Below are positions 54,459 to 61,720 of a stretch of 64,000 bases of DNA, piece after piece. This DNA comes from an uncultured Olleya sp. (GTDB lineage Bacteria; Bacteroidota; Bacteroidia; Flavobacteriales; Flavobacteriaceae), in assembly GCA_947503885.1 (NCBI GenBank), contig CANNFD010000002.1:124001-188000 (forward strand), in the 5' to 3' direction. The translations under genes were made by a program, and so were the position numbers. The notes below the pieces were generated by a model. That model worked only from the letters and a program-made list of their open reading frames with translations, was not told where the DNA came from and ran no database searches. Position 1 is the stretch's first letter, and the number at the start of each line of letters is the position of its first letter.

Positions 54459-55067
54459 TTATTTAGGTTCTGCTTTAGAGATAATTCTAGGATATTTATT
54501 CTTGATATTATCTATTTTCTCTTTTAGCTTTTCACTTTTAAATTGAGGTGAATTTGAGTCATCATAAGCACTTTCCATTTCTTTAAAAGAACGGTTGTAA
54601 AGCTTTTGGGCTAAACGCTCTCTTAACTCAGAGTAAGCACTTACTAACTGGTCATAAACTACAATAAAAGTTTCATAATCTGTAGCTCTAGAATGTGTTA
54701 TAGAAACAATTGCTTTAGAAGGATGGTCAGACGATGCTGGATCCTTAGCGCCATTACAATAATCACATCTAGTACCTTCAGTTCCTTCTCCAGCACCATT
54801 ATCAATAAATTTGATTGCTGCTGCTTTAAGGTCTTTAATTTTCATTAATTCCTCCTCAACCAACATTTGGTTATCCTTATTCAGCTCAACAGTAAAAATG
54901 TTTTTCTGCTTAATTTTAACCTCTGGTGGTGGCACATCTGGTGGTAATTTAGAACTAATACCAGAGTCTACCTCAATTGTTGTTGTAACTAGGAAAAATA
55001 TTAATAATAAGAAGGCAATGTCAGCCATAGAGCCTGCATTAACTTCTGGTGCTGATCTTTTTGCCAT
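54459..55067 (-). CDS. exbD: ExbD/TolR-family biopolymer transport protein (first copy, with CxxC insert)
   Basis: A 202-residue ExbD-like protein with the N-terminal transmembrane helix at about 14-32 and Asp16 in SMADIAFLLLIFF. The periplasmic part is longer than usual and includes a CDYC motif (Cys101 and Cys104) in a Gly-rich insert (about 91-115), which could form a disulfide or bind metal. It starts 2 bases before the end spacing of the small membrane protein gene upstream and is followed by a second ExbD. Confidence 0.88.
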   Translation of the reverse strand: MAKRSAPEVNAGSMADIAFLLLIFFLVTTTIEVDSGISSKLPPDVPPPEVKIKQKNIFTVELNKDNQMLVEEELMKIKDLKAAAIKFIDNGAGEGTEGTRCDYCNGAKDPASSDHPSKAIVSITHSRATDYETFIVVYDQLVSAYSELRERLAQKLYNRSFKEMESAYDDSNSPQFKSEKLKEKIDNIKNKYPRIISKAEPK

Positions 55068-55069
55068 AA

Positions 55070-55513
55070 TTATTTTATTAATTTTTTAATACCTGAGAAT
55101 AACATTGTCCCAGCAGCAGTTAATATTAGTATGTAAAATGCTACTAATCCTGCTCCTACTAATTTAGATTCTCCTTCAGTTGCTTCAATACCATTATAAA
55201 AATATTGATTAACATCTCCACCAGAAACAGCATAAGCTATTACTAATACTAAGATGAACGCTCCTAAACCAATTAAGGTGTTTTTAAGAGATTTACCTCC
55301 TGTTACTAAGTTTTTTATTACAAAAAACAATACAAATGCTAATACTAGTCCTAGAGTAATGTAAGCTATAATTGCCATAGGATCTACTATAGAAGTATCT
55401 CCATCTAAAGCTGCTGCTTTAATAGCATCATCTCCTTTTGCAATAATATTTACTAAAACACCAATACCAGCCAAACTCAATACTAAAGCAACTATTTTTA
55501 AAATCTTGTGCAT
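55070..55513 (-). CDS. Small four-helix membrane protein in the ExbB/ExbD operon, function unknown
   Basis: A 147-residue protein with about four transmembrane segments (about 5-23, 47-66, 77-95 and 121-140) separated by short loops. No family motif is recognised. It sits between ExbB (35 bases upstream) and the first ExbD (2 bases downstream), so it is co-expressed with the motor proteins and may be an extra subunit or assembly factor. This role is an inference from context. Confidence 0.6.
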   Translation of the reverse strand: MHKILKIVALVLSLAGIGVLVNIIAKGDDAIKAAALDGDTSIVDPMAIIAYITLGLVLAFVLFFVIKNLVTGGKSLKNTLIGLGAFILVLVIAYAVSGGDVNQYFYNGIEATEGESKLVGAGLVAFYILILTAAGTMLFSGIKKLIK

Positions 55514-55548
55514 AATCTTTAATTTTTTAAAGTTAGTTATTGAGTAAA

Positions 55549-56331
55549 TTATTTTTTGTACTTAGTTAACATATCCATTAAGTTAATAGAAGAGTCTTCC
55601 ATATCGTTAACGATACTGTCTATCTTAGCGATAATATAATTGTAAAAAATTTGTAATATAATTGCTACTATAAGTCCAAATACAGTAGTTAATAAGGCTA
55701 CTTTAATACCTCCTGCTACTAATGATGGTTGCATATCTCCAGCTGCTTCAATTTTATCAAATGCTTGAATCATACCAATTACAGTTCCCATGAAACCTAA
55801 CATTGGTGCTAAAGCGATAAATAAAGAAATCCAAGATACGTTTTTCTCTAACTGTCCCATTTGTACTCCTCCGTAAGCAACAACTGCTTTTTCAGCAGAT
55901 TCTAAATCACCATCTGCTCTGTCTAAACCTTGGTAAAAGATAGAGGCAACTGGTCCTTTAGTGTTACGACATACTTCTTTAGCAGCTTCTAAACCACCAG
56001 ATTGAAGTGCGTCTTCTACATCTTGAGTTAACTTTTTAGAGTTAGTTGTAGATAAATTTAAAAAGATAATTCTCTCTATAGCAATTGCTAATCCAAGAAT
56101 TAAACATAAAAGTACTATCCCCATAAATCCAGGACCTCCTTCAATAAAACGTTTTTTAAGCTCTTGATGGAATGTTAAATCTCCACCTTCTGCAGTAGCT
56201 GCAGCAGCATTTGTGTCGTCTTGTGTAAGTACTACAGTAGTTGCAGTTGTCATTGCTGCGTTTGTAGTTGCATTTGCAGTTCCGAATACCATGATACACG
56301 CTATGGCTAGGATAGAAAATAATCTTTTCAT
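55549..56331 (-). CDS. exbB: MotA/TolQ/ExbB-family proton channel protein
   Basis: A 260-residue inner-membrane protein with an N-terminal signal-like segment (about 1-22), a first transmembrane helix at about 70-92, and two further helices in the C-terminal half with the conserved LAPMLGFMGTVIGMIQAF motif (about 180-197) and the VALLTTVFGLIVAI helix. This is the ExbB/TolQ core that forms the proton channel with ExbD. It is the first gene of a four-gene operon. It may drive TonB-dependent transporters such as the SusC in this window. Confidence 0.9.
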   Translation of the reverse strand: MKRLFSILAIACIMVFGTANATTNAAMTTATTVVLTQDDTNAAAATAEGGDLTFHQELKKRFIEGGPGFMGIVLLCLILGLAIAIERIIFLNLSTTNSKKLTQDVEDALQSGGLEAAKEVCRNTKGPVASIFYQGLDRADGDLESAEKAVVAYGGVQMGQLEKNVSWISLFIALAPMLGFMGTVIGMIQAFDKIEAAGDMQPSLVAGGIKVALLTTVFGLIVAIILQIFYNYIIAKIDSIVNDMEDSSINLMDMLTKYKK

Positions 56332-56480
56332 TTTGTTGTTCTTAATTTTATTAGTTAAAGTGTTAAAGATATAAAAAAAATGTAATTAAAAATAAAAATA
56401 ACTAAAAGAGCTTAAGAAAACCAATAAGTTTTCTTTTACTCTAAATTAATTATCAAAATATTTATAATTCAAATATTTTG

Positions 56481-56568
56481 CAGAGAGGAAGGGATTCGAA
56501 CCCTCGATACGCTATTAACGCATACACGCTTTCCAAGCGTGCGCCTTAAGCCACTCGGCCACCTCTCT
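56481..56568 (-). tRNA. tRNA-Ser (anticodon GGA)
   Basis: An 88-base class II tRNA. The acceptor AGAGAGG/CCTCTCT, TGGCCGAGTGG D-region, anticodon stem CACGC/GCGTG around loop TTGGAAA (anticodon GGA), a variable arm with TATGCGTTAATAGCGTA, and T-loop GGTTCGAATCC are all visible. The discriminator base is G as in serine tRNAs. CCA is not encoded. It stands alone in a 308-base gap between exbB and the asparaginase gene; the rest of this gap shows nothing recognisable. Confidence 0.95.
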
Positions 56569-56639
56569 GTAATTACCACCAATTACAGTGGGGCAAATAA
56601 CAAAAAAATATCTTAACGTTAAAATTTTGAAAGTTAATT

Positions 56640-57671
56640 TTAAGACATTTCTCCTCGTAATGAGGTTTCATATATGGTTTTGAACAAGTTAGGAGATATA
56701 TTTTCTCCTAACAAATACATCAATTTACACAATGCTGCTTCTGTTGTGATGTCTTTTCCGGAAATTAATCCTATTCTTTTAAGTTTTTCGCTAGTTTCAT
56801 ACTGTCCCATCAAGACACTTCCACCAGAACATTGCGTGACATTTATAATAGGTATACCTTTATTTATGGTATCTTTTAATAATTGTAAAAACCAATCTTC
56901 TGTAGTACAATTTCCTGCGCCATAGGTTTCCAAAATCACACCTTTTAGTCCTTCTGTTTTAAAAATACTTTCTAGTATGTTTTTTGAGATTCCTGGAAAC
57001 AGCTTTACTAAAGCGATATTTGAGTCTAAATTCTTGTGTACAATTAGGTCTTTTCTAGCATTTGGCTTAAATAAATACTCGTTATTTACTTTAAGATGTA
57101 CTCCGCTTTCTGATAATTCCGGATAATTTAAGCTTGCAAATGCTTCAAAATGCTCAGCATTAATTTTTGTGGTACGATTAGCCCTGTACAATTTATATTC
57201 AAAATACAGTCCTACTTCCTTTATAACAGGTTTGTTGTAATATTGTAAAGATGCAATTTGTATTGATGTTATTAAATTTTCTTTAGCATCGGTACGTAAA
57301 TCTCCAATTGGTAGTTGTGATCCTGTAAAAATTACTGGTTTTGCTAAATGCTCTAACATAAAACTTAATGCCGAAGCTGTATAACTCATAGTATCACTAC
57401 CATGCAACACAACAAATCCGTCAAAAGCATCGTAATTTGTTTCGATAACTTCTGCAATTTGAACCCAGTATCTTGGCTCCATATTACTGGAGTCTATTGG
57501 CACTTCAAACGAATACGTCTCAATAGTACACTCTAACAATTTTAACTCTGGGATACGATCTAATAAGTTTTCAAAATCAAAAGCACGTAAAGCTCCTGTT
57601 TCTGGATCTTTTATCATACCTATGGTTCCGCCGGTATATATAAGGAGTATGTTTGGAATTGTTTTAGTCAT
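56640..57671 (-). CDS. ansA: Type I (cytoplasmic) L-asparaginase
   Basis: A 343-residue enzyme that hydrolyses asparagine to aspartate and ammonia. The N-terminal motif YTGGTIGMIKD (about 12-22) holds the first catalytic Thr, and VVLHGSDTMSYTASALSFML (about 92-111) holds the second catalytic Thr-Asp pair. No signal peptide is present, which fits the cytoplasmic type I enzyme. It is 36 bases downstream of TatD on the same strand, so the two are likely one operon. Confidence 0.92.
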   Translation of the reverse strand: MTKTIPNILLIYTGGTIGMIKDPETGALRAFDFENLLDRIPELKLLECTIETYSFEVPIDSSNMEPRYWVQIAEVIETNYDAFDGFVVLHGSDTMSYTASALSFMLEHLAKPVIFTGSQLPIGDLRTDAKENLITSIQIASLQYYNKPVIKEVGLYFEYKLYRANRTTKINAEHFEAFASLNYPELSESGVHLKVNNEYLFKPNARKDLIVHKNLDSNIALVKLFPGISKNILESIFKTEGLKGVILETYGAGNCTTEDWFLQLLKDTINKGIPIINVTQCSGGSVLMGQYETSEKLKRIGLISGKDITTEAALCKLMYLLGENISPNLFKTIYETSLRGEMS

Positions 57672-57707
57672 TTATTTAGCTATTAGATGTTGGCTTTTAG
57701 CTTTTAG

Positions 57708-58475
57708 TTATATACCAAATATTGCTTTTGAGTTTTCTGTTGTAATTTCGGCAATTTTTTGTTCTGAAACTTGGTAAATCTCGGATAACTTTTCTACTAC
57801 CTTAATTATATAACTACTTTCGTTACGTTTTCCTCGGTATGGTTTTGGTGCTAAATAAGGCGAGTCGGTTTCTAAAACAATATGTTTTAATTCTATTTGA
57901 TTTAAAAACTGATCTATCTTACCGTTTTTAAAAGTTGCTACACCTCCAATTCCTAATTTCATGTTATACGAAATGGCTTGGTGTGCTTGTTCTAAATTTC
58001 CTGTAAAGCAATGGAAAATTCCGTATAAATCGTGTGCTTTTTCTTCTTCTAAAATTTCAAAAATGGCGTCAAAAGCTTCACGACAGTGTATTACAATTGG
58101 TAATTGATGTTGTTTTGCTAGTTTTATTTGCTGTCTAAACGCGTCTTGTTGAATTCCTAAAGTGGTTTTGTCCCAGTATAGGTCTATACCAATTTCTCCT
58201 ACTGCATAAAATTTATGTTGGTTTAGCATTTGGGTGACGTGTGCTAACTCCTCTTTATAATTTTCTTTTACATGGGTTGGGTGTAAGCCCATCATTAAAA
58301 ACACATTTTTTGGATAGTCTTTTTCTAATTGTAACATGCTTGCAGTATATGTACTGTCTATTGCTGGAATAAACAATCTAGAAACACCCGCCTCCAATGT
58401 GCGTTGCATCATCGCTACTCTGTCTTGGTCAAAAGCTTCGCTGTATAAATGTGTATGTGTGTCTGTAATTATCAT
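57708..58475 (-). CDS. TatD-family metal-dependent hydrolase
   Basis: A 255-residue TIM-barrel metal hydrolase of the TatD DNase/3'-exonuclease family. Metal ligands are visible in DTHTHL (5-10, His7 and His9), VGEIGIDLYWD (Glu), IHCREAF (His) and ETDSPYLAPKPYRGKRN (Asp). TatD proteins act in DNA repair or quality control; the exact substrate here is unknown. It precedes ansA and is separated from the anti-sigma gene by a hairpin. Confidence 0.9.
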   Translation of the reverse strand: MIITDTHTHLYSEAFDQDRVAMMQRTLEAGVSRLFIPAIDSTYTASMLQLEKDYPKNVFLMMGLHPTHVKENYKEELAHVTQMLNQHKFYAVGEIGIDLYWDKTTLGIQQDAFRQQIKLAKQHQLPIVIHCREAFDAIFEILEEEKAHDLYGIFHCFTGNLEQAHQAISYNMKLGIGGVATFKNGKIDQFLNQIELKHIVLETDSPYLAPKPYRGKRNESSYIIKVVEKLSEIYQVSEQKIAEITTENSKAIFGI

Positions 58476-58486
58476 GCTGCAAAAAT

Positions 58487-58516
58487 AAAAAAGTCATCAT
58501 GGATATGATGACTTTT
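58487..58516 (-). terminator. Rho-independent terminator of the sigma/anti-sigma operon
   Basis: On the minus strand a 12-bp stem (AAAAGTCATCAT with ATGATGACTTTT), a 4-base loop and a run of T follow the stop of the anti-sigma-like gene by 44 bases and precede tatD. Confidence 0.85.
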
Positions 58517-58559
58517 AAGCAAGTATTTTATTGTCTTAACTATTATAGGTTAAACTGTA

Positions 58560-59315
58560 TTATTGTAATTTTTTTAATAATTTGGAGGCTTGATTAAAAT
58601 CATCTGCATCTTCTGGAATTGTCTTTAAAATAGCAATACACTCTGCTTCTTTATCTTGTTTTAATTTGCTTAATGCTAAGTACCACTTGGCCCTGTGGTT
58701 ATAGGCTGAGTTTCCTTCTGAGATTGCATATAAAATAGTTTCCGCTTTAGCGAAATTATCCAACTCTATATTGGTAATTGCATAATAAAAATTAAACTCT
58801 ACGTTTTCTGGATCGTTTTGTAGCAGCTCTACCAAATACGTTTTAGCTTTTTCATACTCCTTATTATTAAAGGCTTTGGTCGTTTTAATTAACAATCCAA
58901 TATTACCTTCTGTTCCTCTTACAGAAAAATCTACAGTATCATGTGTATTAAAGTCCGAATAACTAGCGCCACTAGAAAATTGATTATACACAAAAAAGCC
59001 CATTATTAAAGCTATACTAGCTGCTATTGCAAACTTGTAAATATTAAAGGAATTTTTAACTTGGATTGGATTTTCTAGATCATCTAATTTTGTAAAATAT
59101 CTGTTAGAAATACTGTCTAAATTGGCTATAAAATCTGAGGTTTTATCTTCATTACTAATTTCATGCTCTAAATTATCAGATAAGTCTTTATAAATAGTAA
59201 ATACTTTTTTAAACTCAGGGTCTGAAGCTAGTCTGGATTTAAAAGCAGCATGCTCTTCTTTAGGTAAATCACCTGACAAATAGGTTTCAAATAGGATGTA
59301 ATCTTGTTCTTGCAT
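58560..59315 (-). CDS. Membrane-anchored anti-sigma-like protein with TPR-type C-terminal domain
   Basis: A 251-residue protein. The N-terminal 60 residues include the pattern FETYLSGDLPKEEHAAFKSR, typical of the cytoplasmic anti-sigma segment in Bacteroidota. One transmembrane helix follows (FAIAASIALIMGFFVYNQF, about 95-113). The C-terminal part (about 145-250) consists of helical TPR-like repeats (NKEYEKAKTYLVELLQNDPE, AYNHRAKWYLALSKLK). It starts 4 bases after the ECF sigma gene, so it probably holds this sigma factor at the membrane and responds to an envelope signal through the TPR domain. Confidence 0.75.
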   Translation of the reverse strand: MQEQDYILFETYLSGDLPKEEHAAFKSRLASDPEFKKVFTIYKDLSDNLEHEISNEDKTSDFIANLDSISNRYFTKLDDLENPIQVKNSFNIYKFAIAASIALIMGFFVYNQFSSGASYSDFNTHDTVDFSVRGTEGNIGLLIKTTKAFNNKEYEKAKTYLVELLQNDPENVEFNFYYAITNIELDNFAKAETILYAISEGNSAYNHRAKWYLALSKLKQDKEAECIAILKTIPEDADDFNQASKLLKKLQ

Positions 59316-59319
59316 AACA

Positions 59320-59901
59320 TTAATAATTAAGTTGATTAAATGTTGGCGACTCTTGAACTAACTTAGTTAATTGACCAATACAAAGCGATTTTTTCTTTCT
59401 TGCGTAAGCATAACTTACATCTAGACTTTTTGCTACTTCTTCCATTGATTTAATTTTAAATGTAGCTTTTAACAAATCTTTGCAGGCCTCTCCTAGTTTT
59501 TGAAACATCTCATTAAACAGGGCTTGTTTACCTTCAAATACAGAAGTTTCAAAAGACAATTCTTGTGCGTCGTCATCTTTAGATAGCACTTCTTCATTAA
59601 TTGTTACCTCTTTATTTGTACTTTTTTTTAAATGATTTAACCATTTACGTTTACACAGTAAAAAAAAATAAGCATCAAAAGGACAGGTTAATTTTAATTT
59701 TTTTTGATTACCTTGATTGTAAATTGTAATTATAGTTTCCTGAATAATGTCTTGTGCATGTTCTGCATCGCCACTATTCTGTTTTATATAATTAACCACT
59801 TTAGGCGCAAACTTATCATATATAGCCTGTATGATAAAAGAGTTGTTGGCTACTAACCCATCAACATACTTCTGGTCTTCGTGTATTTTTTTTTCGCTCA
59901 T
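59320..59901 (-). CDS. ECF-type sigma-70 family RNA polymerase sigma factor
   Basis: A 193-residue sigma factor. The ATG at 59901 (MSEKKIHEDQKYVDG) is chosen over one 108 bases upstream, whose extra 36 residues are hydrophobic and unlike any sigma N-terminus. Region 2 spans about 25-95 (AQDIIQETIITIYNQGNQ, then FDAYFFLLCKRKWLNHLKK) and region 4 about 150-180 (KSMEEVAKSLDVSYAYARKK). It is followed by a transmembrane anti-sigma-like gene. The divergent gene at 60045 shares its upstream region and may be a target. Confidence 0.85.
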   Translation of the reverse strand: MSEKKIHEDQKYVDGLVANNSFIIQAIYDKFAPKVVNYIKQNSGDAEHAQDIIQETIITIYNQGNQKKLKLTCPFDAYFFLLCKRKWLNHLKKSTNKEVTINEEVLSKDDDAQELSFETSVFEGKQALFNEMFQKLGEACKDLLKATFKIKSMEEVAKSLDVSYAYARKKKSLCIGQLTKLVQESPTFNQLNY

Positions 59902-59979
59902 ATGCCCTTTGTTTACTACGAATTTAAAAAAACTTAACAAAACAAGGGTAACAAATTTTAAATGGTTTTGATATAAGGG

Positions 59980-60003
59980 TGTAACAGTCAAAAATTTGAC
60001 ATC
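59980..60003 (+). promoter_or_regulatory. Candidate ECF-type promoter TGTAAC-N14-CATC upstream of the 60045 gene
   Basis: A GTAAC element like the AAC-containing -35 of many ECF promoters is followed after 14 bases by CATC. A second GGGTAACA lies at about 59946-59953. Between them is the inverted repeat GTCAAA-AA-TTTGAC (59987-60000). No match to the housekeeping TAnnTTTG box exists here. The consensus of this sigma factor is unknown, so the call is weak. Confidence 0.25.
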
Positions 60004-60044
60004 ACACACAAACTAAAAAACAAACAATTTAAAACTTAGAAATT

Positions 60045-60485
60045 ATGAGACATTCAATTTTAATTATCGCAACTGTAGTATTAGGATTAATAAATGTAAA
60101 TGCTACCAATTTAAACACAACTATTAACAGTGAAACATCTGTAGAAATTTTAAAAGACGAATTAATCCAAGTTTACGACTGGGTAGTAATTACAACAAAC
60201 GGTGAGTTTTCTGGAACTGCAACCACATTATTTGAAGCTAAAAAAAGATCAAACATTGTCGGACAAAATGAAGTAGTATTAGAACGTAAAATCACAAACT
60301 ACTATGTTTTAAAAAGCGAATTACTAAAAAAAGACAGTCGTGTATTTTTCTGGGAAGTTAAAAGCGAAAAAGGATATGCCAAAGGTTTTTCTACTACTGA
60401 AGTTGCTGCAAAGCAAATGATAAAACTAGTTGCAAATGGAGATATTATTTCTCATAAAATTATTGCAAGCGGAAATAAAAAATAA
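60045..60485 (+). CDS. Small exported protein of unknown function
   Basis: A 146-residue protein with a signal peptide (MRHSILIIATVVLGLINVNA). The mature part is mostly beta, with a repeated element: VVITTNGEFSGTATTLFEAKKRS and FWEVKSEKGYAKGFSTTEVAAKQM look like two copies of one strand-turn-helix unit. No family is recognised. It is divergent from the ECF sigma gene and is closed by its own terminator. A role in the envelope response of that sigma factor is an inference from position. Confidence 0.5.
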   Translation: MRHSILIIATVVLGLINVNATNLNTTINSETSVEILKDELIQVYDWVVITTNGEFSGTATTLFEAKKRSNIVGQNEVVLERKITNYYVLKSELLKKDSRVFFWEVKSEKGYAKGFSTTEVAAKQMIKLVANGDIISHKIIASGNKK

Positions 60486-60496
60486 ATAAAACACCA

Positions 60497-60526
60497 AAAC
60501 AGGGTAACAATTAAGCTACCCTGTTT
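60497..60526 (+). terminator. Rho-independent terminator after the small exported protein
   Basis: A 10-bp stem AAACAGGGTA with TACCCTGTTT and a 10-base loop, 11 bases past the stop codon. The T-run is only three bases beyond the stem base, so it may be a partial terminator. Confidence 0.65.
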
Positions 60527-60559
60527 ATATAAAGATGAATAACCATAAAAACAGATATT

Positions 60560-61540
60560 ATGAAAACTTTAAAAACAATTTTCGGAACACTTTTTATGAT
60601 TACACTACTATTTACTAGCTGTGATCCTAATGATGACAACAACGATTTTGACAATACTAATGTACCAGCAACTGCTCAAGAATTTAAAAACATTAGAGAA
60701 GCAGCATTAGCAAATCACACACAAAATTTTGACTTTAATGCAGAAGATGGTAATGTAACTTTTACATCTACTAACGGAGTGCAAATTAACATTAATGGTA
60801 ATTGCCTAACCTTAAACGGAAACGCTGTTACTGGAAATGTAGACATTGAATATCTAGAGCTTTTTGAAAAAGGAAACATGTTAACTACAAACAAGCCAAC
60901 AATGGGTGAAATGCCAAATGGGGATAAAGCCTTATTGATTTCTGGAGGTGAGTTTTTTATTGAAGCTACACAAAATGGAGTAGCATTAGACACCAATTGT
61001 AACATCCAATTAATTGTACCTAACAGTTTAACAGGTGGAGCTGATCCAGCAATGACCTTATGGGAAGGCACTATTGACAATGAAGATAACTTAACTTGGG
61101 ATGAAGTTGAAGATGCAACTGGACAAGGTGGTGTATTTGTAGAAGGTGGAGAGTACTACGCCTTTTTAGGACAATTTGGATGGTCTAATATAGATCGTTT
61201 TTACAACGACCCTAGACCAAAAACATTAATCCAAGCACAAGCACCAGTAGGTTACAATTTTACAAATAGCGCAATCTACTTATCTTATGACGGAGAAGAT
61301 TCTGGATTAGCCTCTTTAGATACCTATGATGGAACTTTAAACTTATTTAGCGAGCATTATGGTCAAATCCCAATTGGTTTAGAGTGTCACGTCATTTTTG
61401 CAACAGAAGACAACGGAATGTGGAGATATGCTGTAAAAGCTGTTACTATAGTTGCTAACGACATTATCACTTTTGACCTAAGCGAGACAAACGTCTTAAC
61501 AGAAGCTCAATTTGTAGACATAATAAATGCACTACCATAA
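60560..61540 (+). CDS. Predicted lipoprotein of unknown function
   Basis: A 326-residue protein whose signal ends in LLFTSC (Cys21), followed by an acidic DPNDDNNDFDN linker, as is usual for exported Bacteroidota lipoproteins. The mature part is beta-rich, with GVQININGNCLTLNGNAVTG and the acidic, aromatic block YLSYDGEDSGLASLDTYDG. No enzymatic motif is recognised. It lies 74 bases after the previous gene, across a hairpin, and ends in a strong terminator. Confidence 0.6.
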   Translation: MKTLKTIFGTLFMITLLFTSCDPNDDNNDFDNTNVPATAQEFKNIREAALANHTQNFDFNAEDGNVTFTSTNGVQININGNCLTLNGNAVTGNVDIEYLELFEKGNMLTTNKPTMGEMPNGDKALLISGGEFFIEATQNGVALDTNCNIQLIVPNSLTGGADPAMTLWEGTIDNEDNLTWDEVEDATGQGGVFVEGGEYYAFLGQFGWSNIDRFYNDPRPKTLIQAQAPVGYNFTNSAIYLSYDGEDSGLASLDTYDGTLNLFSEHYGQIPIGLECHVIFATEDNGMWRYAVKAVTIVANDIITFDLSETNVLTEAQFVDIINALP

Positions 61541-61571
61541 TTAGACTCCTACTTTAAATTGGTGGTAAATT

Positions 61572-61606
61572 AAAAGCCAGAAATTAATTTTTCTGGCTTT
61601 TTTTTT
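61572..61606 (+). terminator. Rho-independent terminator after the 60560 lipoprotein
   Basis: A 12-bp stem AAAAGCCAGAAA with TTTCTGGCTTTT, loop of six and a continuing T-run, 31 bases past the stop codon. Confidence 0.88.
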
Positions 61607-61720
61607 ATTTAAATCATAGACTTAAATAGGGGTTTTATTTATCCAAATCAACTACTTATCGATTAACAAATGTATATCTATAATTTTATCACTAAATTTA
61701 ATCTCTAAACCAATCCTATA

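Noticed and set aside
56332-56639. tRNA-Ser as an integration site of a mobile element
   Set aside because: No integrase, direct repeat of the tRNA 3' end or change in gene content was found on either side.
59902-60009. Upstream start of the ECF sigma gene (36 extra residues)
   Set aside because: The extension is hydrophobic and would cover the control region shared with the divergent gene. The ATG at 59901 gives a normal sigma N-terminus.
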